This document shows, one piece after another, positions 21,658-32,946 of a stretch of 64,000 nt of DNA. Where the stretch lies: the NCBI GenBank assembly GCA_029204225.1, contig CM055099.1, forward strand, positions 54,945,373 to 55,009,372. The letters run 5' to 3'. The stretch's first letter is position 1; every line of letters starts with the position of its first letter. This DNA comes from Diphasiastrum complanatum (lineage: Eukaryota > Streptophyta > Lycopodiopsida > Lycopodiales > Lycopodiaceae). Below the pieces are notes generated by a model that saw nothing but the letters and a program-made list of their open reading frames with translations, did no database searches and was not told the origin of the DNA. Position numbers and translations under genes: made by a program.

Positions 21658-22692
21658 CAAACCATGCCAACTATACTGGCTAAAAGATGGGGTCATATTC
21701 CGTCCGTCCTTTTATATACCTTAAAAGAGGTATTGCTACCCACTATTGCTTCACCTCATAGTGAATGACAAGGGCCTCCCAATCTCTCAAGACATGAATG
21801 ATGCACTTTCAGAGCCTTTTTGCAACTTCGCTGCCTTCTAGATCTGCTCTTGAGAATTTCTGTTGAACTGCTTAAACCTGTAATCAGGCAGATCAAATTT
21901 GGCCATATGCCGCCCTTTCCTCGCATGAGCTCGAATTCACCTTACACGGTGTCCTGTTGAATAATACTCCAAGTTGATGCTAGAGTGCCTGATTTTTTAT
22001 TGCCCATTGGAGCCTCCTTGAGCTGTGTTCATAAAGCTTCTGCACAGGACTTATTCCTCCTAGTACCGGAAAGTGATTCAAAAAACAGATAAGAACAAGT
22101 TCATTAAGAATTTTCAACCACTCACCATGCTTACCTATAAGATGGTTGCATAATCAAAGGATGCCTGATTCTCCCCTACCTTACTTTCTTGTGAGCGGTA
22201 TGGTTTTGTTAAAGGCAACAGTAGTACCTTTGAAACTATCGTTGAAATATGATCTGTCTCAGATGTTTTGTACTCATAGAAATGAAGAATGCAGCTATGC
22301 TTCACATAGATTTAGATAAAACTTTTAAAAGAATCAGCTAGAATTATTTCTTCTTGTGTTGTGAAAGAATAATACTCCACCCTTACTTCATCTCTCTGAA
22401 CAAAGTCCACTATGTCTTAGCTATCCTCTAGAATCATACTTGATAATTATCTACCCCAACCTTTCTCGCTCAGATGATGTATCCAACAGGGTCAGCCTCT
22501 CTCTCCCCCTTATCCTTGTCATCGCCACTAAATTAACACTCCATAATGCTTGCAGTCCACATTGTATACAACCTCTGAGAGTTGATCAGTTATAAACTTT
22601 ACACTGATGATGTCACTCTCTTTTCTCGGCTTAACGTGTCCTCAAGATGTTGCTACATTTAGGTAAACAGTTCCGTGTCTTTCCTCCTGAGT
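21658..22692. other. unassigned stretch, possible remnant of an older element
   Basis: Lies between copia element 2 and the LTR-like block at 22708. On the minus strand it should hold the gag start of that older element, but I could not read a gag domain. Confidence 0.3.
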
Positions 22693-22693
22693 A

Positions 22694-23198
22694 ATGCTCT
22701 GATACCATGTAGGAAATAGAAGCCTAAGGATCCAGGATCTTAACTATTCAATCACACAAAGCATTCTCAAAAGAAAGAGAGAGATGGCTAGAAACTCTCT
22801 TGTAGAAACTCGTGGACAGCCAAGGAGAATAGTCAGTATTGCTTACAAAAGTATCTAATACAAAGGAGATGCACACATATATATAGTCTTCCAAAATAAC
22901 TATCTAACTTCTCCCTTCATGATTATCCAACTTCATGACTATCCAACTTCATGACTATCTAACGTCTATAAGTTACATAGAAAGAATAAGGTACCTCGAG
23001 ATGTCAAGTTGGGGTACATAATGTCACAATTAGGCCTAGTGGACCCACGAGTCCCTACCAAGTTAAGTTCATACTACCTTAGCTAACTCTAAGTTTAGTA
23101 GGCCTAATGGAGATAGATAAACCATGGTTACACAACTCTCGACCTTTTGGGTCAAAGTAACCTATGGTAATTTAAGCGATTCCATTTACATTCCAACA
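22694..23198 (-). repeat. probable 5' LTR and primer-binding site of another minus-strand element
   Basis: GCTCTGATACCA (22696-22707) is the complement of the plant methionine-tRNA primer-binding site. It is followed at once by TGTAGGAAATAG. A matching end TTCCAACA is at 23191-23198, giving a 491-bp LTR with a near-inverted terminus. No coding region could be matched to it. Confidence 0.55.
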
Positions 23199-26100
23199 AC
23201 CTCACCAAACCCAAGATCTTCCTTTTTCCCGTTCCAAGCCTCCTGACTAGATTGCTAATGTAGATATTCAGATCATCCCTCACGGAGTGGCTGTCAAGCC
23301 GCTAGGTGCGAGAGACTGTAGAATAGGTAGCTTATTGGGTTCTGTTTGTAATTGGATAATTAATTTTTAAACCCTTGTTCTTCCTCAATCCCAGACCACA
23401 TCCTCCCTTGTAAAGCAGAACTCTTAAATTTTGACCACTAGATGTGTGTAACAAGGAATAATCATGTTATATTCCAAGCAGTCCTAAAGAGGATCTTATA
23501 CAAAACATTTCTTCTCTTGTTGGATCCTAAAGTTTATTCGATCTTGGAATGCTTGTCCCCTTCCCTTAAGGCTTCCCTTTTCAACTATCTGACCATGCAC
23601 TGCAAGGAGTATGGTCCATCCGTCGTTGCTGAGTACTTCAATGTTAAATGGTCTCATGCCTCAGAGCCAAATGTCCTTTCCTAGCAAATAGCCATTGCTA
23701 CATTAGAGAATGTGCTAAGGAGACTGTTACCAACCTGTTCTTCATTTGCAACCTACTCGTTTGGCTTTATTTTAGACTCTGCTCTCTTCTGCTTAACAGC
23801 TTCCACCCCTCTTTGAACTTTGCAGATACAGTGTCGTTGGGTGATGTTGATAATGATCCCTCGGATTATTCTGCTCTTTGACACGTGCAGACTGGTGGTT
23901 CTTTGGTTAATCCAGAAAACCAGGAACCAGATCACTTTTGCCAGATAACGTTCTTCCCACATGACACAAGGTTGTATGCTGCATGCGGTTTCTATTGCAC
24001 AGATTTAGCAATAGTAATTAGATTTTGCCTCCCTGTGGTGTGGATTATTTCTCACTTTTCTGATTTAAAAGGCAATCTATTCATACGTGAATACATTGCC
24101 CATTCTGGTTGATCCAATATTATAAAACTTGTTTGAAATCCAATAGAGTCATCAAATAAAACATGCTATTGAAAGGTACATATACACTCCCTTTTGATAT
24201 TCTATGATATAGTGACATTTGACTCCTTCCGTTCATCACCTTTGGCCTGATGCAAGAAAAATGTTTTGCCTTTTTCACACAACTAACAAGCAAAGCTACC
24301 ATCTTTTAGTTCAAGTTTTCAAACGGACTCCAAAAGCTGCTTATAAGGAAGACTAGGATGAAAACCAAAACTAAAATGAAAAGTGAATTAATCAATCAAA
24401 GAGCCCGAAGAGGTGCCAACCGAGTCAAAGAGCAAAGAGACTGATTACTAGAGTGATAATATCTGTGTCCTTTTAACTCCTTTGTATAATCTTTCTGTAG
24501 CGTTTTGGAGTCTTGTCATTAAGAAAAAAAACTAGTTTGCAGTTTTCTTCAATCAGAGTATGTAGAGGGCCAATTTGGATTGCAAAGGGGGGGCTGGCCA
24601 ATGAGCTGTGGTATCCTGACCAACCAACTAGTATATCACCCGAGATTTATCGGGTTTCCCTTCCCAACCACATGCCAAAAAACTGACTCTCTGCAAACCG
24701 AACCACAATTTTCTTTGCCTTCTCTGCTGAAGCAAACTGGGAGACAGGATTGCATGGGCTGATCCTAGGAACCGTCGGTGAGGCCTGCAGACTCCCCCCC
24801 CACCCCCCCGCGACAATCGTGAGGGAGGAGATCAAGTCTCTTAGCGGTGGCTATGCTAAGAGAGAAACAGGGCAGGGAGGGAGCACTACTGCAAGTTGGG
24901 AGGATGATGGACGTATCCCCCATGAGAGCCTTGGTTACATAACCACATGACACAAATAGTATCTAATCCTACTTCAGTCCACCATTCTAGTGGTCATCCA
25001 GACCACATCTAATCAAAAAGGTTGTAGGGCACGTACATTGAATCAACCCCAGTACCTCAAGCATACCAAAGTTCATAAAGACAGCATGAATGACCTCCAT
25101 CAGTACTAGGAAATGTCGCAATCAACTATAACTAGTTAACTGATCGAGCTCATCAAATAATCATATAATGAAGAACTCAATCTGTTAGGCTACAAATTAA
25201 TACCTGGCCACAACTGCTTGATCATAGGAAAACAAAAGCTAGGATGAAACTAACCCTTGAAGCCCCATAATACTGTAAATCCAAACTTCAGTGGTAGCTT
25301 AGAAAAGAAACATAGTTCATTGATGGCAACCCAAATCAATTGTAAGCTGGAATCACCACTCTAACAGCACAAAACACAATTCCTCAGACATGTTTGCCAC
25401 TTTCTCAAGCGGGAAAAGTGATAAATCTCTACCCCTTTTGCTTTGTTTCTTCTCTATGTAGGGAAAATTTTGCTTGCAGCTGTTTTAACTTTCCCAATAC
25501 AACCCCCAGAAGGTACAACTTTCAGAGTTTCTTTCAACTGCACAAAAACCCATAATTTACAGAGATGAAGGGATTAAAATACTCAACGTTTCCATTGAGC
25601 GCGTCCAGTGCATCCACACCCACAATCTCGATCTCAAATCTACCTGGTAAAATTGGTCCTATGTCCATTTTGCTCAAGCTCTTGATACCTGATTATCCAA
25701 GTTCGTGTCTCTCAAATATACTAAGCAGTTCAAAAGATATACTGCTGAGTTTTCATTCTTCCAAATACCTATCCAAAATTCATAGCTGGACAGACCACTT
25801 CTGCCTATTTTAACCTGGGCATATTCAGTGATATGCACATCAACGAGCTCTTCCAAAGTGAATCTTCCTGAGCATGATAACTAGTCCGAATTCATATGTA
25901 ATAACCAAATTGGCTGATGATGTACATAATTTTCATCCAGGCAGCAAGCTTTCCAAATACGTCACATCTTTTGATTGTCAGATTGGCAAACTGGGCATTG
26001 GCCATACTTACTTTGAAGTCACACCTAAGTGCCTTGGAGTAGTCTTTCAAAATAAACCACATAACAAATGCAATGCCTCAACTGATTATAAAGGTTGCTT

Positions 26101-26330
26101 GCAAAGGAGGAATCAACCCATTGTGAACATGATTGGAAGAAAGATTGCTAGTGCAACATATATCAATGTTAAGTTGAAGATAGGGAACTGCAATTCTAGC
26201 CCTTACTACCACTCCAAATACAAACTTTGCATGCTTCGATTTCTCTCAATATACAGAAAACTAAAGTTTCAAAAATGAACAAAACAATAATGGGGGAGTA
26301 ATCTACAAACCGATTGACGTATACATAGTT
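23199..26330. other. unassigned region downstream of RPS1
   Basis: No gene supported. Short open frames at 23442-23684, 25565-25813 and 25874-26278 show no recognised domain. A C-run near 24787-24809 is low complexity. The part adjoining 26330 should include the RPS1 3' UTR, but no poly(A) signal can be assigned with confidence. Confidence 0.4.
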
Positions 26331-27632
26331 TCAGAAAGTTCTAGACAAGAAATCTTCGTTGGCTGTTTGTGCACCAGGAAATAGCAGGCTGGTCTGTTCA
26401 GGTGCATTGCTACCACCAATCTCCGACAAGAAGTTAGAACCAAGACCAAAACTCCCATCCTCAAACTGTGCCTCTTCGGCACGAGCTGCTGCCTCAGCCT
26501 GGGCGACTCGTTGCCTAAAACTCATTGCCATCTCCTCTGCTTTCTCAAAAACAAGAGCTGGGTTGCGAAGCATATCACCAGGCGTTGGCTCCAGTTTTTT
26601 GGTTGAGAGGCTAATTCGGTCCCGCTCCCTATCCTGACTGAGAATCATCACCTTCAGCTTGTCACCAGGCTGGAATACATTTTCCAGTGTAGTGATTCTT
26701 TCATGGCTGACTTGACTAATGTGCAAAAGCCCATTGACACCGCCAAGATCAATAAATGCACCATAGGGTTTCACACTTTGGACAGTTCCAAGCACAACCG
26801 CGCCAATGCCCAGAGCCACCTGACTCTCGGCTTGCGCTTTGCGATTGCTAACAACCAGCCGAGTCTGCTCCTCATCCACCTCGATAAATTTAAGCGGCAA
26901 TTCCTTCCCCACCCACTCCTCGGTATTCTTCCCTGGTGTCGTCTGTGAAAAGGGCAGAAATGCCCTAAGTGATTCGGTCATCACCACTATGCCACCGCGA
27001 TTCGCCGACACTATTGTGCCCTTCACCGTCACATCCTCTGTCTGCATTTGCCGCACGCGCTCCCACGCAAGATCATATTGAAGCTTTCGGAGGCTCACAA
27101 TCATCCTGCCATTCTTGTCATCCTCGTTGATAATTGCAAACTCATCCCTAACCCCAGGATAAAGACCCATTTCATCCACACTCTTTACTTTGTGCAAAGA
27201 AGCCTCAGAAAGGGGCAGGAAGGCAGGTGCCTTTGCCCCTATATCTATAAAAGCCCCTGTGGCATCTGCCACAAAGACAGTGCCCTTAACCACATCTCCC
27301 ATCTCACAGCTATAGTCATATTTTGACAAAGCGCTTTCAAATTCTTCCATGGTGAAGGGCACCCCATCAAAAGGGTTGTCCTGAATCTTCTGCCACCTCT
27401 CTTCTGCTTCTGTGAGCAGGGTCCTGTCCTTAACCCTTGCACTGGCAAGAGCTGCCACACAGCGCGGCCTGGGGGTGCCCTTAACTTGGCCGCTTTCTTT
27501 CACTGGCAGGAAGGGGGAGGCTCTGGAGGCCAAAGGAGGCAAAAGCGAGGAAAGATTGAAGTGGGTGCGGGTTATTGTTCGTCTTAAGGGCTCTCCGATT
27601 AGGGAAACTGCCTGCTGAGCTAGGGCGGCCAT
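26331..27632 (-). CDS. RPS1: plastid 30S ribosomal protein S1 (nuclear gene)
   Basis: Encodes the S1 protein of the chloroplast small ribosomal subunit, which binds RNA and helps mRNA loading in the stroma. The 433-residue frame starts MAALAQQAVS; a longer upstream in-frame Met lies in what looks like an intron, so 27632 is preferred. Residues 1 to about 60 are Ser/Arg/Pro-rich and low in acidic residues, a likely transit peptide. Three S1 RNA-binding repeats follow: about 112-183 (VVKGTVFVADATGAFIDIG), 199-266 (VKGTIVSANRGGIVV, EVDEEQTRLVVSNRKA) and 275-345 (VVLGTVQSVKPYGAFIDLGG, GLLHISQVSHERI, ISLSTKKLEPTPGDM). The tail FEKAEEMAMSFRQRVAQAEA is typical of plant plastid S1. Length is close to the roughly 410-residue plant proteins. 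The coding sequence is uninterrupted, and more G/C-rich than its surroundings. Confidence 0.95.
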   Translation of the reverse strand: MAALAQQAVSLIGEPLRRTITRTHFNLSSLLPPLASRASPFLPVKESGQVKGTPRPRCVAALASARVKDRTLLTEAEERWQKIQDNPFDGVPFTMEEFESALSKYDYSCEMGDVVKGTVFVADATGAFIDIGAKAPAFLPLSEASLHKVKSVDEMGLYPGVRDEFAIINEDDKNGRMIVSLRKLQYDLAWERVRQMQTEDVTVKGTIVSANRGGIVVMTESLRAFLPFSQTTPGKNTEEWVGKELPLKFIEVDEEQTRLVVSNRKAQAESQVALGIGAVVLGTVQSVKPYGAFIDLGGVNGLLHISQVSHERITTLENVFQPGDKLKVMILSQDRERDRISLSTKKLEPTPGDMLRNPALVFEKAEEMAMSFRQRVAQAEAAARAEEAQFEDGSFGLGSNFLSEIGGSNAPEQTSLLFPGAQTANEDFLSRTF

Positions 27633-27634
27633 AG

Positions 27635-27727
27635 CTGGAACAACAAACAAGAGCAGCGCAATCCTGCAAAGCACGAGAGAGTAAGAGGGAGAAGGGATCC
27701 CTTAACATGCCATTGCCCCTTCCTTAC
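27635..27727 (-). other. probable 5'-UTR intron of RPS1
   Basis: On the minus strand a donor (TTTTG then GTAAGGA, GT at 27727-27726) and a U-rich acceptor (TTTGTTGTTCCAG, AG at 27636-27635) bracket 93 bp ending two bases before the ATG. A second possible acceptor (TTTGCAG) would end the intron at 27664. Inferred from splice-site sequence only. Confidence 0.5.
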
Positions 27728-27837
27728 CAAAAGCTCAAACGCACAAGCTCTTGTTGCTGCTTCAAAGAATTCCAATCTTCTGCTTTGACGATGCCGGGCG
27801 CATTGCTTCATGCATCTCTGCAAAGCTTCAGCATTCT

Positions 27838-27920
27838 ATCTCTCCCTCTCCCTCTCCCTCTCCCTCTCTGTCCAGCTCGTTCTTTCTGGCTCTCGAGAAC
27901 TCTAAGTCGTTGAGAGAGAG
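27838..27920 (-). promoter_or_regulatory. GA-rich leader/promoter of RPS1
   Basis: The plus strand is (CTCTCC)n-like at about 27840-27872, so the sense strand of RPS1 carries a GAGAGG purine repeat roughly 210-240 bp upstream of the start codon. Polypyrimidine/purine tracts of this type are common near plant transcription starts. The start site itself is not identified. Confidence 0.4.
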
Positions 27921-28129
27921 TCACAGTCACTCATCGGTCGCCGAAGAGAAGGGATGGATAAACCACTTTCCACCTCCACAGGCACGTCCTGGCCTCGGCT
28001 GATTACAATATTTCCTATTCTTACCCTGCCCACATGAAGTTTCTTTGAGCCATCTCCTGGGTGCTCTGGTGCCTCAACCAACCAATTCTTGGCTATGCAA
28101 AAACAACGAGGAATAGGATTTCACAATAA

Positions 28130-28132
<3 letters not shown>

Positions 28133-28162
<30 letters not shown>
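28133..28162. repeat. CT microsatellite
   Basis: About 15 CT units. Confidence 0.9.
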
Positions 28163-28164
<2 letters not shown>

Positions 28165-29248
28165 GAGCATATTGCGCACCAATTCGGTCTTGGTCCACCA
28201 AACATCTAATGCTGAGGGTGGGTAATACTACCATCTTCCCAAGGGGCCTATCCCACTTACAAATTAGCTAATTGCCAATCATGTTAGTGCTAACTTGTGC
28301 CAATTAACTAACAAACATTTTCGCTGACCCGCCTACAGTTACCTGCCTCAGTTACATCTGTTGTCCCACTTACAAGTTAGTCATTTACAAGTTCGTAGCT
28401 GAGCAACATCTATGGAGGAGAAGAGAGGTGCAACACAAGGAGGCAATGATGGCAAACATCATATTGTGGCAGTTGGAGGATAAGAGATGAAGGCAGCTGG
28501 CAACAAACTGTGGCAAATGGATTCAACACCAATTGAAGCACAAGTTAGCTTAAGAAAGGTGTTTCACAACAATTAAGTGTTAAAAATCACATAATTTGAT
28601 CACTATACATCTCAAATAGCTTAATGTACTCAGATCTATGAAGTTGAGATTGCAAAAGAATCGATTGGACTCAAATTTCCAATGACTAGACAATTTCTCT
28701 CTAGCTTTGTAGGCAAGAGCTCACTTAATGCTTGATCAACTAGTCAAATTGAACTCATATGAAGATGAAAATTTTGTAGCACATAATCACGTGTAATTAC
28801 ATTCAATCAATGCTTATATCCATCATAAACTATGCTTCAAACCAATGCATGAAAGCTATGACAAGACAATTCATGAGATAGCTTGACAAACTCAAGTGCT
28901 TGGAACATTCTCGTAAGCTTGGGAGTCTTTGCAATGTTAGAATTGTAAATGCTTTGGTCATGCTAGTGTGAAAGCTGCCAAAACTAGCTACTGTCTTTTG
29001 GTCATTTGACTATTTACCCATCATTAGAGGCATGTTTCCTTTTTCCTCATTGTCCTTATTAGCCCGAAACTTGAGGTTATCCACATGTGGATGTGATAAC
29101 AAAAATCAAGCAAGTTAGTGGCGTAAATCATGGAATTTGATCAAGAGGTGCAAGAGGTGATGCCATAATCTAAGAACCTTGACTTGAGGCATGATTATGG
29201 CAACATAGGATGATTATCAAGATTTTGCTTCCATAGTCATATTCCTTC
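28163..29248. other. unassigned intergenic stretch
   Basis: No gene, RNA or strong repeat seen. Confidence 0.4.
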
Positions 29249-29280
29249 TTGTGGTTTTCATGTTTTCATTGTTGGATTCA

Positions 29281-30860
29281 TCATATATTGCATGATAGGA
29301 ATGCCATCTCTAACAAAAAAAAGCGAAACTGTAGAGGTTTCTTGTGTCCAACCAATGCATTTGTCCCATCACATATGCATCCTTCAATAAAACTTTTGAA
29401 GTTTGGTATCTCTTGCATCAAGTATGGCACTGAAGAAAAGCACGAGCTCTCAATAAAGGCATCCATCAGGTGGCAAAAAGGGAACACACAATTTGATCGA
29501 AGCCTTGTTGAAAGTCTACTAAACATTGCATCAACATCCTCATGTGTGTGGCCAACCATTAAGAATCCAAGATGCACAATCTCAATTATGCCCCTTGTTG
29601 TGAGAAGGGAGAGAAATGCAAAAACACATCGATTTTTATTTTCAGAACTACAGTTGTCAGGGTGCAAGAACAAAACCCTTGGTAGGGCATTAAAACTACC
29701 ATTTTGTGGTTGACTAAGGCATTGCACGTTCATCGTTGCATTATTGGTTTGTAGTGGAGAGGTTCTTGGAACTTCAAGCATAGAACAATCAATTGAAGAA
29801 AAATTTTCTACACTTGTGGGTACATTAGTATTTCCACATTTATCATTGTTTTGTTCTTTTGCAACTTTTGATGAATATCATATGCATCCCTTGAGAGCAA
29901 GCTACCAAAAATGGCTTGTTGTGATTGACCTCTTCTTTAACATCCTCTTTTGGAAGTTCCAAATGTCTCAAACATCTTGCAAGTGACCCCACTGTGAAAT
30001 TTGTATCAGAAGGCCAATATCCCATTGCAAAATGACCATATCCACTCTTCTAATGTCCATGGAACTAACATCCCTATCAAAGAAACTGGAAGTTGCAAAC
30101 ACGACTCAAGCTTCTAGGATGGGGTTCTAGCCGAGATATGCATGTCTATACTTGATCCATTTTATCATGAATAATGCACACATACTTGCTAGGATCACAA
30201 CAAGATCTTTGCTTCCAAGAATAGTACAAATTACGACATGTCATTTGTGAAAGCATGTGTTTTCTCTTGTCCATGAACAAATTTGCACGATCTTGTACCA
30301 CTTTGGTTGATTTGCAAAATGACACTTGCTTAAAGATAGTTCTCCAAAGTCTAGTAAATGTAGAGTGTGAAATGCTTTTGTATCCTAAGCTTGACAATGT
30401 GATGTTGACTTCGCGCAAAATATCTTGTTGCTTATAAACTCCCACCAAAATGAGTTGATTGTCAATATCGCCCTGAAATGTTGTTCTCCTCTTATGAGGC
30501 ATAATCTTTGCATTGTTGTCCACATAGTCTTGGATGATTGCTTTGGCCATATCCACGTGTTCCCATGCTCGTCGTATTATCCATGTGTTTCCATGTGCTG
30601 CTTTCCTAGTCTCTTGCTCATAAGAAGCTTTGTACCTGTGAAATGGAGCCTTTGATATTACATGTATTGTGTACCATGCTTTTCCACATATAGTACCCCT
30701 TTCTTTTCCTTTTTTAGTGAGGCTTGAAGCATATCATATACATACGTAACCCTGTCATACGAGTGTTGTCCCCAATATTGTTGTCGAGCTTCTTCAATCT
30801 TTTTCCTCTCCACATGTTGGCAACAATTCTTATCACGACAATCAACAACTGAAACTAAGC
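29281..30860 (-). pseudogene. DUF7869-like transposon-associated gene remnant
   Basis: Several minus-strand blocks form one decayed gene. Upstream (about 30860-30690) reads CRDKNCCQHVERKRIEEARQ and WGQHSYDRVTYVYDML. Block 30556-30146 reads MDMAKAIIQDYVDNNAKIMP, GYKSISHSTFTRLWRTIFKQ and YVCIIHDKMDQV, matching the DGMDQ-type motif of this family. Block 29781-29281 carries the hallmark VLFLHPDNCSSENKNRCVFA and LGFLMVGHTHEDVDAMFSRL, as in DUF7869 proteins, which are widespread in large plant genomes and probably transposon-borne. Stops and frame changes separate the blocks. The enzymatic role of DUF7869 is not established; a DDE-like nuclease is only inference. Confidence 0.6.
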
Positions 30861-31160
30861 AATTACATCAAGAGACGTGGAATCTTTGATGGTTTTGAGC
30901 TACTCTCATTTTGTGATGTCTTCCTATTGGCCATTCTATACTTTCTTTTTTGTCACAACTTGTGCAGATTTTGCAGTATCTATATGCATAGTTGATAACA
31001 TATCTTGTTCATGTAACTCAAAATGTCAAAGTACAGTACTTTGGACCTTACTTGAGTCTATTAATGACTCACAAGAGTGATTGATTGATTGATCATAAAA
31101 CAAATGCAAACTAGACACACAAAATTGAGATCTAGATTGACAATTTGACATGCATCAAGT

Positions 31161-32000
31161 TGTCGTAAAATCGCGTGTGGGCGTGAGCGACAGCGGAAGT
31201 TCGAGGATTGGAGCGCGGCATGTACGAACGGAAACGCAACAGTTAGCAGCAGAATTATTCAAGCAGAAGAATTCATATAGAATGCGCAAATGAACGACGC
31301 AGTAGTGAGACAAAAATTGCACTTTGATAAATATCAACAGTGAGTACAATAGCTTGAAGTAATAGCTTCAGCTTGCTGAGTGTGATAACGCTGGCTACAG
31401 GGAAGAAAAAAAAAAACTCTGATTGAAAGAGCAATTTTTAATTTACTCAACTCAAAATTAACACTTACATAGCTTGAATCAGCTAATATATAGATTTACA
31501 AGTGTCGAGGAACAAAATATCTTACAAGCCTTAATGCTATTTACGCCAATCTTTGCATATGTACAAAGTTGGTAACCGCCAACCGCCTTTGGATATTTGG
31601 TTGTCCAGCTGTTTTAGGGTTGCTGATAAGTTGGCGATGTCGGTCAGCCAATGTAGCAACATGTGAAAAATCGAAAAACTCGAAGGTGCCTTTAGAATGA
31701 AGTTATGCAACTCCTGAAGGTGCCCTTACACTAAAGGTATGTAAATCCTTAAGGTGCCCTTAGATTCAAGGCAGCAAAAAAGACGAAAAAGCCGAAAAAG
31801 CCAAAAAAAAGTGTCTTATACTGAAGGTAGTGAAGAAGGCGAAGGTGCCTTAGATTTTAAAGACAGCGAAAAAGATGAAAAAGACGAAGGTGCCTTAAAA
31901 TGATTTCTAAGGCATTCCGGCCACTTGGCCAATGTGTCGCATTTTTCGCTAAAGAGCGAAAAGGACGAAGATGTCTAAAAAATTGTCTTAAGGTAAAAGA
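31161..32000 (-). repeat. 3' LTR of a copia element, with internal tandem repeats
   Basis: Starts TGTCGTAAAATCG at 31161 and resembles the LTR near 58443 (shared CAACAGTTAGCAGC/CCACAGTTAGTAGC, TATCAACA(G/A)TGAGTACAAT). From about 31685 to 31975 it contains degenerate repeats of the type AAGGTGCCTTAGA and GAAAAAGACGAAGG. The inner boundary with the coding region is approximate. Confidence 0.6.
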
Positions 32001-32002
32001 AA

Positions 32003-32946
32003 AAAAATGTGAAGGTCCGTTAGTATGAAGTCGGCCTTTGGATTTTCAGGATGCTTATATTGCCTGAGATGTTGCTCCTTTGATAGAGCCTTTGTGAAGT
32101 AATATGCTGCCATGTAATTTGTTCTGCAGAAGATCAATTCTACTTCTTTATTGTGCACTTTCTCTCTAAGGTAATGATACATGATTTCAATATGTTTGCT
32201 TCGAGAGTGAAATCTCGGATTGAGAGATAGCGCTATTGTGCTTTGATTGTCACAATAGATTGTTGTAGGAAGTGTTTGTGTAAGATTGAGGTCTGCAAGC
32301 AGTTGCCTGAGTCAGATCGTCTCTTTGGTTGCATTTGTGGCAGCTATGTATTCGAATTCCGTTGATGATGATGCAACTGAGGTCTACTTCTGGCTATTCC
32401 ATAAGATTGGGCCTTGGTTGTATAAGAATACAAATCCAGAAGTTGATTTTCTGGTGTCGACATCTCCTGCCCAATCCACATCTGTGTAGGCTTCAGGATG
32501 TTGGCAGTTTGGCTGCCTCCATAGCAGATGCTGAGAGTTGTCCTTGTTTGGATGTACTTCATGACCTTTGTTAGCGCTTTCCAATGAGCTATGCCTAGAT
32601 TTGACAGGAACTGGCTGAGTGTACTGACCAATGCAAGGTATGCACATCATTGCGTACATCAATGAGCCGATGATGGATTGAAACGGGTAGCGCTTCATCT
32701 CCTCCTTTTCTACCTCAGTTTGAGGAGACTATTCCTTTGATAACTTTAGTCCAGGGTCGAGTGGAAAGAGACTGGGTTTGCAGTTGGCCATTCCATACTT
32801 TTTCAGCACATTGTTGAGATATCATTGCTGACTGATAAAGATCAGTCTGCTGGGTCGATCTCGTTGAATTTGGATTCCGAGACAATAGTGGGCTGGACCC
32901 ATGTCAGTCATCTTGTATTCTTGGGCTAGCATGCATGTTGTCCTTG
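32003..32946 (-). pseudogene. Ty1/copia RT C-terminus and RNase H remnant
   Basis: Minus strand reads AQEYKMTDMGPAHYCLGIQI, RLIFISQQ, an in-frame stop, YLNNVLKKYGMANCKP and FQSIIGSLMYAMM, then shifted frames with LSQFLSNLGIAHWKALTKVM, TDVDWAGDVDTRKSTSGFVF, YCDNQSTIALSLNPRFHSRS and MYHYLREKVHNKEVELIFCR. RT upstream of MTDMGPAHY is missing beyond 32946. At least two frameshifts and two stops. Same family as the element at 56.4-59.1 kb. Confidence 0.8.

Noticed and set aside
27620-27823. Upstream Met reading frame as an alternative start or extra exon of RPS1
   Set aside because: The stretch before MAALAQQ contains splice-acceptor-like sequence, and MAALAQQ matches the start expected for plant plastid S1.
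29249-29713. 154-codon plus-strand open frame
   Set aside because: Overlaps the minus-strand frame that carries the DUF7869-like motifs; the plus frame has no domain.
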